Shown here piece by piece: positions 37,781-48,700 of a stretch of DNA of 64,000 nucleotides. The DNA is taken from positions 71,991 to 135,990 of the forward strand of contig NW_003150784.1 of assembly GCF_000003605.2 (NCBI RefSeq), read 5' to 3'. The first letter of the stretch is position 1, and the number at the start of each line of letters is the position of its first letter. The notes under the pieces were generated by a model, which saw nothing but the letters and a program-made list of their open reading frames with translations, ran no database searches and was not told the DNA's origin. The stretch comes from Saccoglossus kowalevskii (lineage: Eukaryota > Hemichordata > Enteropneusta > Harrimaniidae). The position numbers were made by a program, and so were the translations under genes.

Positions 37781-38595
37781 GCATAATGAAATAAAAAAAA
37801 CGAAGAGAACAAGGTCTGATTAAATGATTAAAAAAATGAAACAGAAACGAATCTGAATGAGTTATATATGTATCAATTATAAATATTTTAAGACCGCTAT
37901 TGTATTATACGACATAACTGGATATTAACAAGATTCCCACTAGATGTCTTGTAGCTTTAAGATACAAGTTTTTACAAAGAATCTTAGTGTTTAGCACGCG
38001 TTAACACAAGTTTCGCCATGTGGACTGGTATTAGGATGACTTTTGTATCAACAATGTTGATATAGCATGCTGCAATCATTATGGTAGTGATTTTATTTAG
38101 ACCACTGGTTTGTTACTCCATGTGGAGATATCAATATGATTATCAGACTCTAGCATGACCTATGAACTTTGACCCCCAACCTATAACATTCAGTGATATG
38201 CATGCAAACACACACGTATACCTCAACTCTCATCAGTATCTCCCGCTTTGGGGGGGGGGTTACTAGTTAATTCAGTGGCGATTTGTTGGGACGTTTTATC
38301 TTTTTCTTGATACATGTATAATGTGGCATTTGAAATAAAACAGACCGACTGAGATCACTACGTTTTAATTTACTCGATTAGTAGCACATTTAGACTATAC
38401 GTAGGGGTGTCTATGGTCAAAATACCTATGAGAAGTGCATCTATAATAGAAACGCATTGTAAACTGAGAACTAACTTCTCAGAGTAGAGTGAACCAAGAG
38501 AGCATTGATCACCAAATCCGGAAAGAGAATAACCTACTGGAGAGGAGCACTTGTAAACTAAGATGTTTATTACTCAACTGCTAGGCAACTGCAAC

Positions 38596-38677
38596 TGACT
38601 AAACTTATGCAAATGACTAAACTTATGCAAATGACTAAACTTATGCAAATGACTAAACTTATGCAAATGACTAAACT
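38596..38677. repeat. 18-bp tandem repeat with four POU octamers
   Basis: The unit TGACTAAACTTATGCAAA is repeated four times perfectly plus a partial copy. The canonical octamer ATGCAAAT occurs at 38607, 38625, 38643 and 38661, and TGACTAA (AP-1-like) occurs in every unit. It lies about 4.1 kb upstream of the ADAMTS-like start codon on the same side. Confidence 0.97.
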
Positions 38678-39729
38678 TTGGTCATAGCCTCAAATCATCA
38701 CATGCATATAAACCAAAAATTACATTGGTTGTATAATGAATCATTAAAATATAATTATTTTGACCATAGAAACACTTGAGATATTGGAACACATTGAATA
38801 ACTCTGGAGTCAAAATAAGTGTTCATGCAGCAAACTTCAAGGTCACATCAAAGGTAGTATTTGTTCCTGGCACTGAGAGAGTGCATTGGATTGTGGGAAA
38901 ATCACTTTTTATCAATACAAATGTCACACATGCGTGGTGTGACATAAATGTCCCTTTAAAGGAAAGACAAACAAAACAATAAACCCTATGTCGGTTTTAG
39001 TTGTTCTTTCTAAAGATGGATTGCAACTTTAAATAAAGTAATGTTCCAAACTTTGCACTATGTTATGATTGATCTGCATCTGACAAACACGTACCACCAT
39101 ACAATGTAACTACTTTGAGAGCCTACAGGACCAAGTCTGCTCATTCAAGAAAAAGTTACAGTTACCTAAAATGTCAATGAGCTATTCACATCACCACTCA
39201 TGATTTTCTATTTCTCTTTGAAAACAGTTAGTTAAACTCTTCCATAAATTTAAGCACAACAGTGCCTGAAGTGTTTCCGAGTGTGTGTTCAATTTTGAAG
39301 CTTTGTTCTGTCTCCACTATCGAGTATAACTAAGTATTCCCTTCAGACATTGATTTTTTTTCTTTGTAGAAAAGCATTTGTTTTATCTTTCCATGATGAT
39401 AAAGTAACAGAGGCCTTAGAATGAATTGCTATTTAATGGAAACACCCTCTGGTTACGTCCCTGTTTTAATGGACAATTCACAGCTGCATTCACCCTTTCA
39501 CTTCATTCAAAACATAGAATGTTCTTTACCAAAATGTTGCCAACATTAATGTTTTGATCAAACCATTTAGCAATGATTAGATTCTGTGTGTTTAAATTAC
39601 TGAAATATGTTTAAAACTTTTGATTAATTCTATAAAGCTGTATCAAGTTCTGTCTGGTCCAAAATTATCTTTCAAATTAGGATAAGTTACAAAAATGTGA
39701 GAATATTTCTTTCAAAATTTTGGCAGTGA

Positions 39730-39835
39730 CATATAGATAAGATAGATAACAGCTTTATTACAACCGTGTACAAAATTTTACATTTCTAATTTGGTGTTTA
39801 AAATGTAATAAAGTTAATAATGAATAACTAAAAAA
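39730..39835 (-). repeat. LINE-3'-end-like dispersed repeat
   Basis: ATAGATAAGATAGATAACAG then CTTTATTACAACC and, about 60 bp on, TTTAAAATGTAATAAAGTTA. The same layout occurs at 58105-58195 (ATAAGATAATTCTTTATTTC, then TATAAAATGTAATAAAGGTG). On the minus strand both end AATAAAG plus a (TATC)n-like tail. Confidence 0.55.
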
Positions 39836-41292
39836 AAGTAAGTAATATTGAAAATTTCAGTAACATTTTCAAAAGCTATTAAAAACATTCTTCAGACTTC
39901 TGAACTGCTTTCTAACTCTGGGAATTTTTTTTGTTATTTTTGTTTGTGGCAGTATCTGCTGAGTGAATGTGTGACGGGATTTGCGTCAACCCCAGACAGC
40001 CTTCAGTAGACTGTGATATGTTGGCTCCAACTTGACTCATGTATATAGTCAGTATCTCTAAAAGTCTAATATTTCTTTCTTAATGAGCATAATCATTCTT
40101 TATAAATCTCCTCTTTATGTTCTTGTCAACATGATCCTAGATACCAGTGATATTTTTGCCTAGAATTTAACCTTGTTGCCATAATTTACCCTATTCGAAG
40201 CGCATCTGAGCCAAACAAAATTGATTTAATAGAGTTTTAAGCAAGCTCTCACCAATCAAAATCTTAATTTTGTTGACAGGGTATTTATATAAGCACATGT
40301 GTTTCTAATACAAATAATTATGTGTAGTAAATAATAGTGCAAATACAGTAATAATTATATTATAGATAATTTTCCAAAAAAAGAAAAAAATTGTAGCCTA
40401 ATGTTTTTAAAATTGACTTCCTTATTTTCTATTACCGGTATGTACTAAAATTTGTAACAATAAATTATTCAAAACTTGTTGCCTGTAAAATTTTCCGGTA
40501 ATCTTGCTCCTTTGTCTACTGCAATATTTAATACGTTGCCAAAATTAGTTCCTGATTCGTGGGCACTGATCACTCAATGTTCTTACAGATATTTTTTTAG
40601 TCAGTGTGAAGATGGAAGTTGCATTCACACGTTGTATAATGTGTAGGAAATTTTTCACTGAACACCTCTACCCTCCAGTGCTGATACCCCCCATTCAAGA
40701 GGGATTAAACTATATTTAAACCTCTTTATGCAGGTGTAACATGCTCACATCTGTCTTCTCTTATGCTGACGTAGATATGTTGTGTAGAGGAACACAACAA
40801 GCAGGAAACGCTATGAAAGACCGTGAAAATGGGAGAAAAAATGGAATCAGAAATTTACCAAGCTGCCAATATACACTTGCTTTTAGAAGGGGGATAACTT
40901 CAACTATTTTAAAAACCACCTTTGGTAATCCCAAAGAAAATCTTTGTTAAAAAGCATAATGCAGCACTGTTATGCAAATAATTACATAATAGAACAGTGT
41001 AGCAGTATAACAGTTGAGTGTTTATTCTGAAGCCAGTAAGTAGATAAGTAGTAGAGGTGAAGAATGGAATGAACCAAATCTAATTAAACTAATCTGTAAA
41101 CAAACCAGGCAAATCAAAGAGTATCTGTTTTGTGTTGATTAACCGAGAACAGCTGTGTAGAGAAGTGGTTGGAAAGTAGGCACATACATTTACACTTCAG
41201 AATGGATACATTTAATTTTTTACCACAAAGGGCTTAAATCTCACTAAGAAACGGCAATGTGTAATTCTACTATCTTACTAGTACAAGACTGG
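39836..41292. other. AT-rich stretch, no gene recognised
   Basis: Nothing supported. A 69-codon frame at 40741-40950 has no recognised domain. Confidence 0.5.
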
Positions 41293-41466
41293 TACTGTAA
41301 AATAGTGTTTGCGTGTTTTGTATGGAATTTATTTTTACTGATTTTTGACGAGTTGAATGTAAAATACAGAGAAAAGAGTATATTCGCTTGAATTTATTTT
41401 CACTAAATCATTCCTTCAGCGAAAATAGTGAATATTAATTCCAAGCCAAAAAATTATTTTACAGTA
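41293..41466. mobile_element. MITE related to the TACTGTAGAATACTTTATT family
   Basis: Starts TACTGTAAAATA and ends TATTTTACAGTA, a perfect 12-bp inverted repeat. The interior contains GTATGGAATTTATTTTTACT and CCTTCAGCGAAAATA, matching family modules in a rearranged order. Confidence 0.7.
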
Positions 41467-42730
41467 GTTTATTTGTTTGGTTGCTCTGCATTAAAGTTGA
41501 TGAGTTAATTAAGTGTATTATAATATGAGGATTGTTTATCTAATTCTCGTTAATTGTTACTAGGACAACACACATAAGTATTTTCAAAAGAAATCAGCCA
41601 ACAATGCTATGAATATCAGACCTCTAAAAGAAGTGTGAATGAAGAAGAGAAAAGAAATCTTCTTGAAACTTAAGGAATATTCCATTTACATTGCAGGGTG
41701 TTAGCATGGGATTTGATGGGGTTAATAAAAGATTACATTTTTGTTTTACATTTAAATGGGAAATTACTAGTCTTACTATATGTGTTTTTTCAATATTGAA
41801 AAGGAAGTCAGAAACCAAACTGAAAAAGATGTGTAATAATACTTTTTGACAATTATTCATGATGCAAAAAAATGACTTCTTTCAATTTAGGGAAGCTATT
41901 TCAAGAATAGAGTGTATATTCTGGGATATTTTATTGTGTATGTGGGGGTGTCAGCCTCTCAGCATCAGAGGGACAACATTATGCTTTAATGGTAACGCGA
42001 TAATAAATAAAATGTTTTTCATGTGAGCAAGAATTTTTTTTTTTCAATTTCAGTGTTTCTAAGTTACTGATTGATTTGTTGTTTTGCCAGAAAAATGTTA
42101 TCAACTGCCTTGAAGGAATGTTTCTTTGTGGGTATGGTGGACACCGAAGCCACTTGCTTTCAAGAGACCCATTATAGAATCAGTAACAATTAAATTCCCA
42201 TAAGAAACTTAATTCCATGTCAAGTTGCTTTGGGGTGTTGAATTCCTACTACGGGGAGTTTTCAACAGACTGACAGCAGCTAGAAATCTTTATGCAGCCA
42301 GACAAGCCCATATAGAACACTTCAACCCAACTACCCTTGGGATATTTAGCCTATTTGGACGAAATGCTATACCTTTTATCTGTGTTTATACAGTAGAATA
42401 GAAACCAGGTTGTAAGGCGACATACATTCCCACTGCTGTGTATGTGTGTGTGTGCGTGTAGTACACATTGCTACTGGACTGCACATTCATACCATACCTG
42501 CCTGACACTGTCGCCGTCTCTTGGAATTGTGAATAGACTTGTTCAGAGTGGAGACTAAATTGGTGGACAATCACTCCTGTTGAGGCAGCATGTTGCCTCT
42601 TGCTTGAACGCACAGAGTGTGTGTGCTGACAGCGTAGTGAAATACTAACACCAATTACTTGTCAACAATAATCACTTGAAGTCTTCTAACCCGGTCTTTC
42701 CATTCGGTTATTTTCATTCATACTGTTGAC

Positions 42731-42778
42731 ATGCCTCGTTCACGTCCCCCACCCGCTTCTAGGCTAATCATGATCATG
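42731..42778 (+). CDS. ADAMTSL1/3: ADAMTS-like exon 1 (start codon, first half of signal peptide)
   Basis: ATG at 42731 opens 16 codons: [16 protein letters not shown], then a consensus donor GTGAGT at 42779. Joined in phase 0 to the next exon, the product gains [10 protein letters not shown], making one signal peptide: basic n-region, hydrophobic core LIMIMSLICIG, and ALA just before the predicted cleavage. An in-frame TGA at 42677-42679 excludes an upstream extension in this exon. The 5' end of the exon is undefined. The surrounding 42.4-42.8 kb has somewhat more CpG than its flanks, so a local promoter is possible. Neither half looks like a gene alone, which is why the pairing matters; it still needs transcript proof. 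Confidence 0.8.
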
Positions 42779-45700
42779 GTGAGTAGGTAACTTTTTTTAT
42801 TTTGTCAATGATCGTAATATTACAGATTTTAAGAGATCGTTATTGAGGAGGTTCTATCACAGGGTGTCTTGACAAATGCTTGGCATATTATCGTGTTATT
42901 GTGTGAAGCACTTATGGTCCGTGTTTGTGTGTACCTGGTTAGAAAGCCAGACACTTAACCTGCAAAGTTTGGGGTCATTTAAGATTGGATGGAATTCTGG
43001 CCTGATAACCTCTTGTCATAAAGAACCCATGCTGTGACCATTGAAGCCGATTGGTTTTCTTATGAAAATAATTTTCTTTGTGATTATCTTTTTTTGAAGA
43101 AAAAATATGCAGTGCTCTACTGTTAAAGATTTTATAACAATGTAATTATTGTTTAATAAAATTTGGTGTATATCATAGTCATTTCTGTACTTTTAGTGAT
43201 ATCTTATCATGTTAGAATTCATGAATTGTGTGATCGTTACTATAGTGATGTTACTGATTGTTATATCAGTGTTAAAAAATGTCTTGAGAACAAGAATGTT
43301 TCCCACCCCTCTCTTTTCCAAGTTTATTGAACTGTTTTTATGACGCAAAATTTAATTCAGTCCAGACGATTCATCACATTTTTTCATTTTAATGCTCAAC
43401 AATAAGGGATTCAGCAAATTTCATTCAGAAAAAAACTATTATAGTTAAACAGTAACCAGAAGATGTAGAAATATACCTTATTGGTAAATAGAACAAACCT
43501 GTTATTATCAGGTTTTCAAAGTATTACTGAGCACATTGTCAAGTTTGTACGTCTGAAGTTTCTGTATAATTACAATTAAAACTAAGGCAATTATAAAACT
43601 TGTTAACTCCTATTGTTCATTGTTCATTTTCTCTGTGGTTCTTTCTGATTAGATCTCCTTTTCTTTGGGACTGTGAGTTGATCAGCGGGAGGGTGACTTT
43701 GATTCAACTGATCATTGTGGTCACAGTGTTGAAATACAATGTAGGCTGAATAGCAGTATGTCAGATAACACTACTCGTTTTCTTTGCTTCACCGTAAACA
43801 ATGCTCTGTTTTGCTCCACTTTAAAATAGCAGTCTTTCTGCTTATACAACATGTACTTAACACATTAGTTTCCACTGGTGGGCTCAAATTGTTAGCTAGC
43901 CAGAAAGTCACATGGCTTTACTAGGAAATGTGTGAAATTAAATTACAGTACAGTGAATACTGTAACATGCTTTTATAATCTTGTTAGTAAATAAAAATTG
44001 AAAAATTTCAAGACATTTTATTTTATCTTCACGAGAAGTTTACAGTATTCACTCTAGTAATTGAATTTTCCAAATTTCTCAGTGAAGGAATCTGACATTC
44101 TGGCTTGGTAACAATTTTGTTCTCCCTTCGGCAACAATTTCAGTGAAAACGCGTTCTGTAACTATCAGAGTCAAATAAACTCAGTGAAATAAGTGAAAAA
44201 AATAGTGCTAGAATAATGAAATAATAGTTGACGGTTTGCATGTATCTTCTCACAAATCACTGAAAATCAATTTCATGTTTTAAATTAATCTAACATTGAA
44301 AAGTTAATTCCAGTAAATTGTAAAGGCAGTTTTTACTATATAAAAGTCATAAACTGCCACATCTCAACAGAACAATTTTCCACTTTTATTGTTCAGTTGC
44401 TATCAAAACTATGATTAAAAAAATCTAATGAAATTGCTGAAGTTAAACCTTGTACCATTATCTAATGTCATTCTCTCTCTTCTCATCAGAAAAGCTTCTA
44501 ATATATACATGCAGTTGGGTTATTGTCCTCGTAGAACATATTTAAACAAATCCACAACTCTGAAATGTACTAAACTATTTATTCTTTACAAAACAAGGTA
44601 CCTAAGAGCTACAAACAAATTATTTCCCATGGCCTAGCATGTTTTTGTGTGTGTGAATATATTCAACACAGTGTGTGGGAATGCAAATGATGTTACGTAC
44701 TTTAGTCAAATTTTTATGGACTGTGATGGACATTCTCTCCTGGCTCAGACCGAAAAATTTGTATTGGCTGTGATGGACATTCTCTCCTGGCTCAGACCAA
44801 AAAATTTGTGTGGATTGTGATGGACATTCTCTCCTGGCTCATTTTTATCTCATTTGTAGTGCATTTAAAAATAAAAAAACTGTAGTGTACAACAATACTA
44901 TCAGAGGGAACAGTATGGGAAAAAAACTACAACATTCAAAATGCAATAAGTGTATCATAAAATTTCCCTTTCTCTGGTTTTGTGCTTATCTATGGAATAT
45001 AGTTTTCAAGTACTTAGAAACTACAAAACTATTCTTCATAATTTCTCTGAAAATTGCTTCTTTGATCAGTTTTTCATTGTTAACCTATTCACCAACAGAC
45101 TTTCTTGCTCAAATTTGTCTGCACTTGTTTTGCTTATTTTCGTCAATATTTCTGGAAATGAACCCTAATTTTGGAGCCAACATAATTTGAGTTGATTTTC
45201 AGTTTTTACTAAAAAATTTGTTTATTTGTCCCAATCTTCTAAAGAAAAGGGCAGACTATAAATGGAACTATTTTGTGATAAAAAGAGGGAACTGGTAGTA
45301 AAAAGGTTAACATACATTGTTTGTTTAGACACTGTTTGAAAACACAATACCTGAGTAATAGTGGTTTGTGTGTTCTCACATCTGGGATGTTTTATGTTCG
45401 ATTCCAGAGCCCACTGTTTATTCAGTAGTATAAATCAGAGTACTGTCTGCCCTGCTTTCTGAACACACAATATTTGGTTCAGGAAAATGCACATGCAATT
45501 AGACCAACAACAAAAACTTCAGAAAAGACAGCAGTGGCCTCATTTCCCGGAAATGTCGCTTGGCAGAAAAAATATTTACGAAAACAAACATTTGATGAAT
45601 GTATGCTCCTCACCAGCTTTAATGCTTTGAAAGTGTGAAAGAGAAATATAATAAAAACTTGGCTACTATTCAAATATACCAACAAATTACCATAATATTT

Positions 45701-48700
45701 ACCATGGGTATTTAATTTCACTAGCAAATCTAGTAAATATAAATAGAATTGTCAGATTAGGTCAAAATTCCATGAAAATCATATTTTTGTATTTTCGTAT
45801 TTGATACCATGGTTACTAAGGAAATACTGCAAACTGTATTTTTTTCTCGATTTGATTATTTTATGGCAATCATGAAAAAAAATAGCAAAAGTTCACTGAC
45901 TCTGTGTAGTATGACAGAAGAGAAATTTTCACTGCTACACAATATGGCAACTCGCAAAATACTGTCCCGCAAAATTAAAGAAATTTACATTATTACTGGA
46001 AGCATGTGAAAAGTGTTTAATCAATTCTTGTCTATTTTCTGGTAAAAATTAAAGCGAGAGGGTTGTCGACTGTGCATGCGCAGGAATTGAGTCCCATGCA
46101 ATAATAACAACACCAGCTAAGAACGCAAAGGCTAAATGGTAGATGCTTGTTTGTAAACAATGACACGCTATGGCCATCTGACGCATGCGCAGATGATGAC
46201 TCCCTCGCTTTAATTTAAGCTGAACAAACATACTTAAATTTGTGTAATGCAAAAGTGTATATTGGTTTGCATAACCAAGTATTCGAATAAATGTTACCCC
46301 AAGTTCTTCAAAAGTTGGATTGACCCAGATCCCCAGATCTTAAAGGTGATTAGAAGACAGCTGTATCCTAGGCTTCTGGCAATCGAATCAAACTTCCAAA
46401 ATAGGGGATAAGTGGTTTTTGATCTCTTGGTGTTTTTAGGCAGATATCTCGATGCACAATTTTGTTGACAGTTTTCAACAGTTTGATCATTCTCAGTGGA
46501 GCTGCTTAAGGCCTTTTTCTTGTTCCCATATATCATGTTAGAAAATGTGGACTTTGTTAAGAAAATTAGTTTTTAAAAATCCCATGATAGCTTGCTATCA
46601 ATGGCCACTTTTTGTATAAGAATGGTTCTATTCATGACAGCTGTCTTGTTTGTAATCCTCCACCGACTGTTGATTTTTGGGATCTTGTTTGGCCTATACT
46701 GCTGTTGATTTTCTGCAATTTGTTTATATAATATTGGTCTACTGGACTGTTGATGTGATTTTGGGTGGGTAATAGTTTATTCAATCATCACGTTCTATTT
46801 ATATAGTGGTTTATTGTCAAGTTGTTAGCAAATAGCCCAGCTAATAAAACAGGAAATCTGAGAGTTCAAGTTATTTAGGAGTACATTGCTTATTTCACTC
46901 AAGTAGGGAAGTGCAGCTAAATAAATAAGTTGTGAAAAAAACAAGTACTGTAGAATACTTTATTTTCGCTTGGAATTTATTTTCGCTGAAGGGACGATTC
47001 CGTGAAAATAAAATCCAGCGAATATACTTTTTTTCCTATATTTCACATTAAACTCATCAAAAATTAGTGAAAATAAATTCCATACAAAACGCCCAAAAAG
47101 CTTTTTCACCGAAAATTAATTCCAGCGAAAATAAAGTATTCCACAGTACTCTGCCAAAAAATAATAAACAAATCTACCAAAAAATGAAAAAAATAAATGT
47201 TCCAAGCTGTACAAAAAATAATTCTGTATTATGCTCAATATTATTTTTAATATTTAAGCAATAATTTTGTATGTTGATCCAATGAGAAAATTGAATCATT
47301 CAGCATAGAGTGATCATTTTGTATTCTCTTATGTTTAGCCTTTTTAACACCAGACTTTCTTGCCTATATTTTTCTGCAATACTCTTCAATATTTCTAGAA
47401 ATGAGCCCTAATTTTGGAGCCAACAGAAAAAACTTGAGTATATTTTCAGATTTCACTCAAAAAATTTCGCTATTTTTGTCCCAATCTTCTGAAAGTAATT
47501 GCAGACTATAAACAAGACTATTTTGTGAATTTATGATGAAAAGAGGGAACTGGTGGTGAAAAGGTTAGATTTGCCATTAGTGTGTGTAAAAACAGGTGTA
47601 CTATTTTGTAAAAAGCTAGCTACAATATTACTTATTTGTTGGTGTTCCAGGCTGTCCTTTATGGAATGTGAACCTTACTTGTATAAATATATTAAACGCT
47701 CTGAAAAAGTCTTACTTTATACAGACCAGTGTGATGAATTAATAGTCACTGGGCATTCAAAACAAACATCTAAGTTTCAAATTTGAAAGTCTCAAAATAA
47801 ACTTTGTAGGGGGAAAGAAAACCTTGGAGCAGTAAAAAAATAAACTGTATATACTGAATAGTATGTATAACATCATTTTAAAGTGTACGGTTTTATGTTT
47901 GAAATGCCAAATTCTGGCATAGTCTGTTTATTGCTCGTGTTCATTGAGAATACTAAGTATTTATTTGAAGTGAAATCTATACTTTTCTTTTGTAGCTAGC
48001 ACAGACGCTGTAATCTAAAAATATTCATACCAATCATAGTTAGAAGTATTAGATGTTTAGTAGAAATTCCAGTCAATTTTTTTTTCAAAGGCTCGGTTTT
48101 AGCTAAATTGAAATTAAAACTCCAGTATGTTTTAAGTGGAGATCGATAGTGAACATAAAGTACACTTTGAAAGTTCAGAAATTTGTCCTGAATCAAAGTC
48201 AGTTCAGTCTTGATTTTGTAAGTTTGTTCGCTACCATATCTTTCCATTGATTCAACTAGGAACAAATAATTATTGTCGGAGGCATCTGAATAATGTTGGC
48301 ATAGTGTGATGAAAGTTTGAACCTTGTAACCAAAATACAGGGACTCTCAGATATAACTAATTATATTTCTCATAAAAAAATGTCCAGTCAGATTGATAAC
48401 CTCTGCCTTGACTTGCTGAAGAAAAAGAACAAATGGTTTCATCAGAAATTAAATACTTCAAGTAATATAAGGATTATAGTAATCCAAAGAAATTTCTATT
48501 TTACAACCTTCATTAAAAGTATATGTAAGATTAATTTCAATAATATTCAATATTTTATAATTAAATCTGATATATAATAATAAATATACCAGAAGAAGAA
48601 ACTTACAGAAATAGAGTACATTCGGACGGGTATCTTGTTTTCCAGCATTTCAAGTATTTCTATAATAAAGCTTCTTGTTTGTGAGCTTGGTCTTAAGTGT

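Noticed and set aside
44810-45190. 126-codon plus frame in ADAMTS-like intron 1
   Set aside because: Begins in the 47-bp tandem repeat and ends inside a MITE; the signal peptide is already complete without it.
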